From the NCBI RefSeq assembly GCF_002812955.1, contig NZ_PFXK01000003.1, positions 434,001 to 498,000 of the forward strand: a DNA stretch of 64,000 nucleotides, written 5' to 3'. The stretch comes from Vibrio sp. HA2012 (GTDB lineage: Bacteria; Pseudomonadota; Gammaproteobacteria; Enterobacterales; Vibrionaceae). How positions within the stretch are numbered: position 1 is the first letter of the stretch; each line of letters begins with the position of its first letter. Made by a program: the position numbers and the translations under genes. Of the stretch, positions 53,572 through 62,528 are shown piece after piece. The notes below the pieces were generated by a model. That model ran no database searches. It saw only the letters and a program-made list of their open reading frames with translations, and was not told where the DNA came from.

Positions 53572-54810
53572 ATGCGAATTCTCCATACCTCCGACTGGCA
53601 TCTGGGCCAGAATTTTTTTACTAAAAGCCGTAAAAATGAACATCAGGCCTTTATCCGCTGGTTGTTGACGCTGGTTAAAACTGAAAATATTGATGCTGTA
53701 ATTATTGCTGGAGATGTGTTTGATACAGGAACGCCTCCTAGCTATGCAAGGGAGATGTATAACCAGTTTGTGGTGGATATAAGCCGTACAGGTTGTCAGT
53801 TAGTGATCCTTGGGGGAAATCATGATTCAGTTTCGACTCTGAATGAATCCCGCCAGTTGCTTTCCTGCCTGAATACCCGGGTGATTGCCAGTACTGAGGG
53901 GGAGCCGGAAGAACAGCTTATTGAACTGAAAAATCGAGAAGGTACTGTCGGAGCCTTATTGTGCGCTGTTCCGTTTATCCGAGCCCGGGATGTGATGCAA
54001 AGTGTTGCCGGGGGGTCAGGAAAGGACAAACAAAAGCAGTTAGGTGAGCAGATCAAGGATCATTACCGGATGCTGTATCAGAAAGCATTAGCATACAGAG
54101 AAAATCAGAATTGTCAGGTACCTATTATCGCAACCGGGCATCTGACGGCTCTTGGTGTGACAAAAACAGAGTCTGAACGGGATATCTATATCGGCTCTTT
54201 GGATGCCTTTTCTGCCGATGGCTTTCCTCCCGCCGATTACATCGCTCTGGGGCATATTCACCGTCCGCAGATCGTTGCAAAATCTGACCATATTCGTTAT
54301 TGCGGTTCGCCGATTCCGCTCAGTTTTGATGAGTTGAAATGGCGGAAACAGGTGATTATCGTTGAATTCTTTGCTGATAAACACAGGCAGATCATACCGG
54401 TTGACGTTCCTATGTTTCGCCGGATGGAAATACTGAAAGGCGATTTGGCTGAGATTCAGGTTATGTTGAATCAATATCCCCCTGCATCGGAAGAAGAAGA
54501 GCCTGTCTGGCTGTTTATTGAAGTTGAAGTTCAGGATTATCTTTCAGATCTTCAGTTGCGTATTCAGGAAATGACAGCAGGGCTAAATGTGGAAGTCATT
54601 CGTTTAAAACGCAGTAAAAGTGATCGGCGCGATACTCTGATGCGTGAGGCAACAGAAACGTTATCAGAGCTGACTCCCTATGACGTTTTTGATAAGCGAC
54701 TGGAAAAGGAACGGTTTGACGGAGAGGATGAACAGAAGCGATTAACCCGTCTGAAGCAGAAATTTAGTCAGATTGTACTGGAAGTCGGACATAAGGAAGG
54801 CGGTGAATGA
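53572..54810 (+). CDS. sbcD: Exonuclease SbcCD subunit D
   Basis: SbcD (Mre11-type) nuclease, 412 residues. The phosphoesterase motifs HTSDWHLGQNF, IIAGDVFDTG, LGGNHDS, GHLTALG and GHIHRPQ carry the metal ligands. With SbcC it cleaves DNA hairpins and protein-blocked ends. Its stop overlaps the sbcC start by four bases. Confidence 0.95.
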   Translation: MRILHTSDWHLGQNFFTKSRKNEHQAFIRWLLTLVKTENIDAVIIAGDVFDTGTPPSYAREMYNQFVVDISRTGCQLVILGGNHDSVSTLNESRQLLSCLNTRVIASTEGEPEEQLIELKNREGTVGALLCAVPFIRARDVMQSVAGGSGKDKQKQLGEQIKDHYRMLYQKALAYRENQNCQVPIIATGHLTALGVTKTESERDIYIGSLDAFSADGFPPADYIALGHIHRPQIVAKSDHIRYCGSPIPLSFDELKWRKQVIIVEFFADKHRQIIPVDVPMFRRMEILKGDLAEIQVMLNQYPPASEEEEPVWLFIEVEVQDYLSDLQLRIQEMTAGLNVEVIRLKRSKSDRRDTLMREATETLSELTPYDVFDKRLEKERFDGEDEQKRLTRLKQKFSQIVLEVGHKEGGE

Positions 54811-57800
54811 AGATCTTAACGTTACGCTTTAAAAATCTTAATTCTTTGAAAGGAGAGTGGTATATCGACTTCACCCGTTCACCGTTTTCTGAGACCGGTC
54901 TGTTTGCTATTACTGGCCCAACCGGTGCAGGTAAGACCACCATATTGGATGCTATTTGTGTGGCGTTATACCACAAAACTCCGCGGTTGGATAATATCTC
55001 CGTTTCCGGTAATGAGCTGATGACTCGCGGTACAGCAGAGTGTCTGGCGGAAGTTGAGTTTGAGGTAAAAGGTAAGGCTTATCGGGCATTCTGGAGCATG
55101 CGCCGTTCCCGTGACAAAGCCGATGGTAATCTGCAGCCGGCACAGGTAGAGCTGGCAGAGGTGGTTTCCGGTCAAGTACTGGCAAATCAGATTAAGAAGA
55201 AATCTGAACTGGTAGAATCCGTAACCGGGCTGGATTTTGGTCGTTTTACCAAGTCCATGTTGCTCTCTCAGGGGCAGTTTGCTGCATTCCTCAATGCCAG
55301 AGAGGCAGAGCGGGCGGAGTTGCTGGAAGAGCTTACGGGAACGGAAATCTACGGGAAGATTTCAGCAAAGGTGCATGAGCATTATACTCAGACCAGACAG
55401 ACCATGGCTGAGCTGGAAGCTAGAGCGCAAGGGGTGCAGTTGCTGACCGAGGAAGAGGCTCAGGCACTGGAACAGGAACAGAAAAGGCTTGAACAGGAGC
55501 AGAACCAGCAAAAAAGTTTGTTGAACAAGCTGGATGCCGGGTTGCACTGGTGGAATGAACTGGAGAAAAGCCGCATTCATAAACAGGAAGCAGAGCAGGC
55601 ACTAATGCTGGCTCAAGAGGTGATAGCGACCTCTGCCCTAGAGCTGGATAAACTGGCTCGTAGTGAACCTGCCGAAGCATTACGGGCACCGTACCTGTTG
55701 ATGAATGAAGCAAGTAATCACTGTCATCAAATTGAAGAAAATCTCAAGCAAAAATCTGAGGCTAGTGAAGAAACTGAGCAGGGTTACAAGCAGGCAGAAA
55801 TCCTCTTTGAAGCAAAACAATCGGATCTTGAGCAGGCCAGACAAGCCAGCCGGGCACTGGAAACGCTTCTGAATGAGAAGGTGATCCCTCTGGATCAGAA
55901 TCTCCGTACTGAACATGATAAAAAGGTGGATCTGGAACAACGTCAGCAACACCTTAATTCCGAATGGGACAGACAGCAACAGGCTTTGTCTGAGCAGCAA
56001 CAGTGCCTTGTACAGGTGGAGCTTTCTCTGCAGCAGATTGGTCAGTATATGAAGGAACACCAGGCGGATATCTGTCTGGAACAGTCTTTAGGGCTCTGGG
56101 TGGCTCAATATGGTCGAATAGAAACGCAGCAGAAAGAGGCTCAGCAATTGGCTGATCAGGTAACTGCCGATACTGCAAAGTTAAAGCAGGAAGAGCTTAA
56201 ATATACTGCTGATCAGCAGCAGCTTAAGCTGGAATCGGATCAGGTTACCCGATTACAGCAGAGCTATAGCGAAACAGAAAATAAGAAAAAGCAGTTTCTG
56301 AAAGAACGGGCGATTGAGACAGATATCCATCAGCTTGAAAATCAGTTGCAGCACCAGAATCAGGTGATGGCGACCTTGTCTTCTCTGCAAATGGTACAGA
56401 GTCAGTGGCTGAATTTTCAGCGTGAGAAACAGAAGAAAGAACAGGAGATCCCGGCTCTGTTGCTGGATAAACAGAAGCTGGAACTGGAGCGGCAGCAACT
56501 GCGACAGCGTTATACGACACAGAATGAGCTGGTAAAAGCGTTGGATAGACTGGTCAGTCAGGAGGAACGTCTGGCGGAGTACCGTACTCAGCTTATTGCT
56601 GGAGAGGCATGCCCGCTTTGTGGTTCGACTGAGCATCCATATGCCAGTCAACATGCTGTGATCAGCCTCTCTGAGACTCGGCAGAGTATGCTGGCAGCGG
56701 ATAAAGAACGGGAAAGTATTAAAGAGCAAGGAGACAAACTTAATCTGGATATCAGTTCTCTGGAGCGCCGGATTGAGGATGAACAGAAGCGACAGCAGCA
56801 TATCATTCAGGAACAGAACCAACTGGATGGACGCTGGCAGCAATTGGCTGTTCAGGCAGTATACACGCTTCCAATTGAAGACGCCGACAGTCTGAAACAG
56901 CGGATGATTGAAACTGAGCAACAGAGTTCTGTTTTGTATAAGACTATTCATGAGTATCGCGATCTGAATCAGCGTTTAACAGCCGCCAAAGACGCTCAGG
57001 ATACGGCATTAGTACATTATCAACAGGCGGAATCTCAGCTGAAATTGTTTGGTCAGCAATTGGGATACATTCGCAGTGATCTGGAGAAGAAGCAGGAACA
57101 GCAAGGGAAGTTACTGAGTGAGATTGATGGCTTGTTTTCCGGACTGATTGCTCAGATCCACGGAAAGGGGTTTGTATCTTTGGAAAAATCTGCGCTGTCT
57201 GTTTGGCTGGACAGTAAACAAAATGATGCAAGCGTCTGGAAAGAAACGGTTAACAAACAGGAACGGTATCAGCGCGAGTTGGCTGTGCATCATGCAAATG
57301 TAGACACCGGCCGTAGACAGATATCTGAAACAGAGCAGAAACTGGCTGTGATGGTACAGGAGCTGACACAACAGGCTAAACGTGTACAACAGCTTGAGCA
57401 GGAAAGGCATATCCTGTTTGGGAACAAGCAGGTGGATGATGAAAGGCTGGCTGGTCAGGCGCTTTGTAATATAGCAGAAAAGGCATACCAGCATCAGCAA
57501 GAGAAGGTCATGGCGCAGCAGAGAGTCCTTCAGTCTCTGAAAGGGGAAATTGTAAATCTGCAGTCGTCTTATGCGCAGGCACAAAACAGCCAGAAAGCTC
57601 GAATTCAGGAGTGGGAAACTTTATTACAGGAGAGCCTGTTTGAATCGACCCAGGCGTTTGAGGCTGCCTTGCTGGAGAAAGAAGAACGACACCGGCTGAT
57701 GGCATTAAAAGAGAAGCTGTTCAGTGAACGGGATAAAGCGCAGACGCTGGTCAGCGTTGCAGGAAAAACGGAGCAACAGCTACTGAATGATGATATGGCG

Positions 57801-58511
57801 CAGGAGTATCTGCCTATGCCGAAAGCAGAGTTTGTGCAGCAGACTATAGCGTTGAGAGAGAGTATAGAAATCCGGAGTAAACAACAGGGAGAAGTGACTA
57901 ACGAGCTACGGTCTGATGTAAAACGCAGACAGGATCAGCAGGCGTTGTTTCAAGAAATTAGTGAGTACCGTGGCGTCTATGATGACATTCAGTATCTGCA
58001 TGCACTGATTGGTTCACAGAGCGGGGACAAATTTCGTAAGTTTGCACAGGGGCTGACTCTGGATAATCTTGTCTATCTGGCCAATAAGCAATTGCAGCGT
58101 CTGCATGGTCGCTATGAACTACAGAGAAAAGAAAATCAGGGGCTGGAATTGTCAGTAGTCGATACCTGGCAGGGAGATGTAGTGCGGGATACAAAGACTC
58201 TCTCCGGCGGAGAAAGTTTTCTGGTTAGTCTTGCCCTTGCGTTGGGGTTGTCGGATCTGGTTAGTCATAAAACCAGTATTGATTCTCTGTTTCTGGATGA
58301 AGGCTTCGGTACACTGGATGCTGAGACGCTGGATATGGCGCTGGACGCTCTGGACAGTCTGAATGCATCCGGAAAAATGATCGGTGTGATCAGCCATGTG
58401 GAAGCGATGAAAGAGCGTATTCCTGTACAGATTAAAGTCCGCAAACAAAGTGGACTGGGTGTCAGTGAGCTAGAGAGCCGGTTTCGGGGGCAGGGTATAC
58501 TTCGGGATTGA
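54807..58511 (+). CDS. sbcC: Exonuclease SbcCD subunit C
   Basis: SbcC (Rad50-type) SMC-like ATPase, 1234 residues, longer than E. coli SbcC (about 1050). Walker A GPTGAGKTT (37-45), long glutamine-rich coiled coils with a central zinc hook CPLCGSTEHP (C602 region), then the signature LSGGESFLVSLALALGLSDL (core LSGGESFLVSLALA) and Walker B SLFLDEGFGTLD. The extra length is in the coiled coil. Glutamine-rich repeats create many long antisense frames that are not genes. Confidence 0.95.
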   Translation: MKILTLRFKNLNSLKGEWYIDFTRSPFSETGLFAITGPTGAGKTTILDAICVALYHKTPRLDNISVSGNELMTRGTAECLAEVEFEVKGKAYRAFWSMRRSRDKADGNLQPAQVELAEVVSGQVLANQIKKKSELVESVTGLDFGRFTKSMLLSQGQFAAFLNAREAERAELLEELTGTEIYGKISAKVHEHYTQTRQTMAELEARAQGVQLLTEEEAQALEQEQKRLEQEQNQQKSLLNKLDAGLHWWNELEKSRIHKQEAEQALMLAQEVIATSALELDKLARSEPAEALRAPYLLMNEASNHCHQIEENLKQKSEASEETEQGYKQAEILFEAKQSDLEQARQASRALETLLNEKVIPLDQNLRTEHDKKVDLEQRQQHLNSEWDRQQQALSEQQQCLVQVELSLQQIGQYMKEHQADICLEQSLGLWVAQYGRIETQQKEAQQLADQVTADTAKLKQEELKYTADQQQLKLESDQVTRLQQSYSETENKKKQFLKERAIETDIHQLENQLQHQNQVMATLSSLQMVQSQWLNFQREKQKKEQEIPALLLDKQKLELERQQLRQRYTTQNELVKALDRLVSQEERLAEYRTQLIAGEACPLCGSTEHPYASQHAVISLSETRQSMLAADKERESIKEQGDKLNLDISSLERRIEDEQKRQQHIIQEQNQLDGRWQQLAVQAVYTLPIEDADSLKQRMIETEQQSSVLYKTIHEYRDLNQRLTAAKDAQDTALVHYQQAESQLKLFGQQLGYIRSDLEKKQEQQGKLLSEIDGLFSGLIAQIHGKGFVSLEKSALSVWLDSKQNDASVWKETVNKQERYQRELAVHHANVDTGRRQISETEQKLAVMVQELTQQAKRVQQLEQERHILFGNKQVDDERLAGQALCNIAEKAYQHQQEKVMAQQRVLQSLKGEIVNLQSSYAQAQNSQKARIQEWETLLQESLFESTQAFEAALLEKEERHRLMALKEKLFSERDKAQTLVSVAGKTEQQLLNDDMAQEYLPMPKAEFVQQTIALRESIEIRSKQQGEVTNELRSDVKRRQDQQALFQEISEYRGVYDDIQYLHALIGSQSGDKFRKFAQGLTLDNLVYLANKQLQRLHGRYELQRKENQGLELSVVDTWQGDVVRDTKTLSGGESFLVSLALALGLSDLVSHKTSIDSLFLDEGFGTLDAETLDMALDALDSLNASGKMIGVISHVEAMKERIPVQIKVRKQSGLGVSELESRFRGQGILRD

Positions 58512-58514
58512 CCA

Positions 58515-59945
58515 TCAGGTATGTAGGGCTTTTCCCTGAATCAGTTGCTCGACCAGCTTATTGGAGTGTTTATTTTCATACATGGCCTGATCCGCTTCAT
58601 TGATGATCATATCAAAAGATTCGGTTTGTGGATCTCCGACATGAACACCAATACTGACACCCAAATGAAATGAATGGTGACCAATTCTGATTTCTTCATT
58701 GGTCACTGATTCCAGACGGTTGCAGAGTATATCGATATCTTTTATGTTGGCAGGCCTTTCCAGCATGACTACAAATTCATCACCACCAAAGCGGGCGATA
58801 ATATCTCCGGTCTTTATGCTGGATTTTAACCGTTGTGCTACGATGGCCAAGACCTTGTCGCCGATGGGATGCCCATAGGTATCATTGATGGATTTAAACT
58901 TGTCTAAATCGAGAAACAGACAGCAGATTTGCTCTGCCTTTTTGGCTAATAGCATGTACTCTTCTATCAGGCCGCTGCGGTTCAGCAGTGGTGTCAGCAC
59001 GTCATAGTTGGATTTTTGTTTCAGTTCGACAGATTCTGTAATGTTGAGCAGGCTGATAAGTTTCAGTTCATGGGGAATGGTGACGGCAAGCGATTGTGTC
59101 AGTTCAAAATGCTGATCGTGGATCTGTATCTGACAATTTTCCAGTGGTAACGGGATAAATCGGGTAATGGGTTCTCCTTTTAGCCTTCCTGAGGTGCGGT
59201 GAAAGATCTGTTCAGCAGCAGCATTGGCGTAGGTGATTTGATTATTATCATTAATCAGTAAAGCCGCTTGCGGCAGATTCATCAGAAGGTTTTCCAGATT
59301 CCTCTGAAATGCATTACTGTTTCTATTTGCCAGATGCAGTCGGTATATCATCAGAAGAAAATTAATCAGTACCAGAATGAAAATAATAATTTGTGCAATA
59401 CGCAGGGTTTGTGATTTCTGAATGGACAGTTGTTCTGAGCGTATGGTTAGTTCATTCATCAGAAACAGCATGGATTTATTCGTTTGCAGGGCATAGTTCT
59501 GCAGTACGTTATTGTTTCGGTAAGGCTGATCACTTTCCAGCATTTTATATACTGGTGTCCATAATTCCAGAGCTTTGGTCAGTAGTTGCTGACTTTTCAG
59601 ATCATGGATCGCTTTTAGTGTTACGTTTTTTTCATCCGGAGTGTGCAGAGTTCCACCGTTTTTTAATGTTCTCAGAGTCTGGTTCAGTGTTCTCGCTGAT
59701 TCAATGACAGTTTTTTTATCTTCCGCGGCTTCGCTTAAAGAGGTAGAAGGGCTACTGAGCAGTAACAGATTTTTAGCGATATTTTGCGACAGCATGCGTT
59801 GCCGGCCAGTTACATTAATAATCAGTGCATCATTTTCCAGTTTTTGAGTCAGGTTGATATTGAGAAACAGCAGAGTGAAGTCCAGAAAGATGAATGTCGA
59901 CACCAGAATAATGAGAGGAACAGTGGTGAGTTTCTTATGAAACAT
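58515..59945 (-). CDS. Membrane diguanylate cyclase with PilJ-like sensor and PAS domain
   Basis: A 476-residue protein; ATG 59945 (MFHKKLTTVPL) is preferred because the upstream 14 codons lie in leader DNA. The N-terminus has a helix, a type IV pili methyl-accepting (PilJ) periplasmic domain (ALIINVTGRQRMLSQNIAKN), a second helix (IAQIIIFILVLINFLLMIY), a PAS domain (MNLPQAALLINDNNQITYANAAAE) and a GGDEF domain with an intact GGDEF near residue 387. The I-site position reads KTGD instead of RxxD. PilJ-type domains are found in nitrate-sensing proteins such as NarX; the ligand here is unknown. Convergent with sbcC three bases apart. Confidence 0.87.
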   Translation of the reverse strand: MFHKKLTTVPLIILVSTFIFLDFTLLFLNINLTQKLENDALIINVTGRQRMLSQNIAKNLLLLSSPSTSLSEAAEDKKTVIESARTLNQTLRTLKNGGTLHTPDEKNVTLKAIHDLKSQQLLTKALELWTPVYKMLESDQPYRNNNVLQNYALQTNKSMLFLMNELTIRSEQLSIQKSQTLRIAQIIIFILVLINFLLMIYRLHLANRNSNAFQRNLENLLMNLPQAALLINDNNQITYANAAAEQIFHRTSGRLKGEPITRFIPLPLENCQIQIHDQHFELTQSLAVTIPHELKLISLLNITESVELKQKSNYDVLTPLLNRSGLIEEYMLLAKKAEQICCLFLDLDKFKSINDTYGHPIGDKVLAIVAQRLKSSIKTGDIIARFGGDEFVVMLERPANIKDIDILCNRLESVTNEEIRIGHHSFHLGVSIGVHVGDPQTESFDMIINEADQAMYENKHSNKLVEQLIQGKALHT

Positions 59946-60040
59946 GACAAACACTCCGTCTGACGTGTAACCGCAATCATGCAGCAAGTTATTATCGGTT
60001 TTAGTTATGTGATTCTGCTATAAATCAGATAGTTCACCAA

Positions 60041-60068
60041 AAATTATAGCCTACAAATTATAGTCCAC
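60041..60068. repeat. Two 14-bp tandem repeats upstream of the RpiR regulator
   Basis: AAATTATAGCCTAC (60041-60054) is followed directly by AAATTATAGTCCAC (60055-60068), 12 of 14 identical. They lie about 120 bases before the regulator gene and may be an operator. Confidence 0.45.
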
Positions 60069-60186
60069 AAATTTGTTATGCTGTTGGCAGTAATTTATAT
60101 AAGGATTATGCAGAGTGTAAATTAAAACACTCTTTTTGGTTTTTATCGGGTATATAATGGGTGCTGTTTTTCAACGGAATGTTTGT

Positions 60187-61038
60187 ATGTCAGTAAATAT
60201 CGACCAGCCTTTACCGAATATCCGGATGCGGATGCCGTCTTTAACCAAGACGGAACAGTCAATCGTTGAGAGCTTCCTGCAGCCTCATTTTCTGCATAAG
60301 AATACCTCGATAAAAGAGGTGGCTGAACGGTTGAGAGTCTCACCTGCCCTGTTGGTAAAAGTATCGAAAAAACTAGGGTATAGTGGATTTAAGCAACTGA
60401 AAGATGCACTGACAGCACAGCTTGAATCTGCAGATTTTATACCTAGTGAACAACTGCTTCCTGATGATAGTTGTGAAGAAATTATCAGCAAGGTGCTGCA
60501 CAATTCTATTAATGCACTGACTGAAATTCTGGATTTTATTGATGCTCAGGCATTAAGTGCTGCAGCGGATGCGATTTTGAATGCGAAGTGTATAGAATTT
60601 TATGCTGCCGGGGCATCCAGTATTGTTTGTGAAGATTTTCAGCAGAAACTATTGCGTATCGGTATTAAGGCATCGGTACCTATGGAAAGGCACCTGATGC
60701 TGATGTCGGCAAGCCTTCTGTCAGAGCATGATGTTGTTCTGGTGGTTTCCCACTCTGGCCAGACTGCCGATTTGATGGACTCTGTACGGCTGGCAAAGCA
60801 GTCTGGAGCCAAAATTATTTCTATTACCAATAACTACAACGCAGAGCTTTCCCTGTTATCCGATATTCCTCTTTATGCGCCTTCTTCTCCGGAACCTGTG
60901 ATGGGAAAAAACGGGACAGCAAGACTGGTCAAACTGGCGATGATTGACTGCCTGTATGCTACGATCGTAAATAAAATGCCGGAACTGGCAGAGAAGAACC
61001 TGAATACTACCCATAAAGCATTGGGGTTGAGAGAATAG
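60187..61038 (+). CDS. RpiR/MurR-family sugar-phosphate regulator
   Basis: A 283-residue regulator with an N-terminal HTH_6 domain (SIKEVAERLRVSPALLVKVSKKLGYSGF, core EVAERLRVSPALLVKVSKK) and a C-terminal SIS phosphosugar-binding domain (CIEFYAAGASSIVCEDFQQKL; VVLVVSHSGQTADLMDSVRLAK, core VVSHSGQTADLMDS). ATG 60187 (MSVNIDQ) is supported by ACGGAA nine bases upstream. Next to manA and a fructose/mannose PTS gene, it probably senses a hexose phosphate and controls them. Confidence 0.88.
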   Translation: MSVNIDQPLPNIRMRMPSLTKTEQSIVESFLQPHFLHKNTSIKEVAERLRVSPALLVKVSKKLGYSGFKQLKDALTAQLESADFIPSEQLLPDDSCEEIISKVLHNSINALTEILDFIDAQALSAAADAILNAKCIEFYAAGASSIVCEDFQQKLLRIGIKASVPMERHLMLMSASLLSEHDVVLVVSHSGQTADLMDSVRLAKQSGAKIISITNNYNAELSLLSDIPLYAPSSPEPVMGKNGTARLVKLAMIDCLYATIVNKMPELAEKNLNTTHKALGLRE

Positions 61039-61052
61039 CTTATGGACTGGAA

Positions 61053-61086
61053 ATGAAAACTGCCGGTAAATCCGGCAGTTTTCATT
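61053..61086. terminator. Bidirectional terminator between rpiR-type gene and manA
   Basis: ATGAAAACTGCCGG (61053-61066) and CCGGCAGTTTTCAT (61072-61085) form a perfect 14-bp stem with loop TAAAT. Confidence 0.85.
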
Positions 61087-61109
61087 GTGCGATGATTTTT
61101 AGTGTGTGA

Positions 61110-62309
61110 TCAATTATAAGCGCGTGCAACTTTCCCGGTCGTTGACAGCTGATATTTACCGGTATAAGCCGGTACAAATACCGACTCTCCTTTTTTGACG
61201 GTGACTGTTTCACCACTTTTATGATTCAGTGTCATGTTCGCATCGACAGCAAACAGAATTTCAGCACTTTCCGGACACAGAGTCAGAGCCTGTACTGATT
61301 CAATAACTGCAAATTTAAAATCATCCACCGGAACCGGAAAGTAAAGTATGCCATCCTGCTTTTCTGGCTGAGTCAGCAGCGTTTTTAGTGGCTTACCTTC
61401 AAAACGTGTACAGGCTACCAGTTCTTCCACATCAATATATTTAGGTGTCAGCCCTGAACGCAATACATTATCTGAACTTGCCATAATTTCCAGACCGGTC
61501 CCTTTCAGGTAGGCATGTGGTGTACAGGCATGCAGGAACATCGCTTCGCCGGGCTGCAGTGTTAATACATTCAACATGAGTGGACAAAATAAGCCGATAT
61601 CGCCGGGATATTGTTGTGCAAGCTCCTGGATCAGGGCGAACAGTTCATGGTGTTTGTTTGCTTCAGCGTAGGTCAGCAGTTCCTGTACCGCGGTTTCTTT
61701 CTGATTTCCTTCGAGAGAAAGCATTGCGCGGAAAAATGTTTTTAGCCCTTCAGCATCAGGGGATGCTGAAAATGCATTCACCAGTTCTTTGATTGAAGGC
61801 AGGCTGATTTGTCTGAACAGGGCGATAATTTCCGGGAATTCCCGGAATCCGTTCATGGCCTGATAAGGAGTCAGAGCATATACTAATTCCGGTTTATGGT
61901 TCGGATCTTTATAATTTCGGTTTGCTGCGGTACGGGCTATACCTGCCAGTTCCTCTTTTTCATAACCGATTTCTGCTTGCTCTTTACTCGGGTGCACCTG
62001 AACGGAAAGGGCATTGGCTGCAGCCAAAACTTTAAACAGGTAAGGCAGTTCACCAAACTGAATATCAGTTCCTTCATGTAGGATCCCTGATTTATCCAGA
62101 CTGATAAAATCAGACAGCCATTGTGTTTCCCCATCTTCAACGATTTTTGAACAGCCGTTCGGGTGGGCTCCCATCCATATTTCAGCCTGCGGTTTTTGTT
62201 CCGGATTGGCGATATCAAAGAGTTCATGGATAGAAGTTGTGCTTCCCCACGCATAGTTCTGAATGACATTTTCCATTGGGAAGAAATACTGAGTTGATGC
62301 CTGAGTCAT
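61110..62309 (-). CDS. manA: Mannose-6-phosphate isomerase, class I
   Basis: A 399-residue type I phosphomannose isomerase interconverting mannose-6-P and fructose-6-P. Zinc ligands are in LSVQVHPSKEQAEIGYE and DPNHKPELVYALTPY; the catalytic loop region reads HACTPHAYLKGTGLEIMASSDNVLRSGLTPKYIDV (core HAYLKGTGLEIMASSDNV). It lies 219 bases after the PTS gene on the same strand, with a terminator between; AGAGGAT precedes the ATG. A mannose-uptake module is likely. Confidence 0.94.
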   Translation of the reverse strand: MTQASTQYFFPMENVIQNYAWGSTTSIHELFDIANPEQKPQAEIWMGAHPNGCSKIVEDGETQWLSDFISLDKSGILHEGTDIQFGELPYLFKVLAAANALSVQVHPSKEQAEIGYEKEELAGIARTAANRNYKDPNHKPELVYALTPYQAMNGFREFPEIIALFRQISLPSIKELVNAFSASPDAEGLKTFFRAMLSLEGNQKETAVQELLTYAEANKHHELFALIQELAQQYPGDIGLFCPLMLNVLTLQPGEAMFLHACTPHAYLKGTGLEIMASSDNVLRSGLTPKYIDVEELVACTRFEGKPLKTLLTQPEKQDGILYFPVPVDDFKFAVIESVQALTLCPESAEILFAVDANMTLNHKSGETVTVKKGESVFVPAYTGKYQLSTTGKVARAYN

Positions 62310-62431
62310 GGTTATCCTCTGATATAATTCGGTTTATTGTGCCGTAGTTTACGTGATCCAGTATACAAAGTGCACTTTTGAGATGGTGGGTACTGCACAT
62401 TTTTGTCCTGAAAATGAGACTGACACAGATA

Positions 62432-62463
62432 TAAATAAAAATGTCCCTTCATATGAAGGGACA
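62432..62463 (-). terminator. Intrinsic terminator after the PTS gene
   Basis: A 22-bp perfect palindrome around CCCTTCATATGAAGGG (62442-62463) is followed on the minus strand by TTTTTATTTA. A second weaker stem (AGCATCAC / GTGATGCT, 62467-62514) lies between it and the stop codon. Confidence 0.82.
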
Positions 62464-62528
62464 AAAAGCATCACAGTTGACGGTCTGTCAGGAGCATGCA
62501 GAAAACAGTGATGCTTGTTGTACTATGA

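Noticed and set aside
55680-56951. Antisense frames within sbcC
   Set aside because: Glutamine-rich coiled-coil codons read as leucine-rich frames on the other strand.
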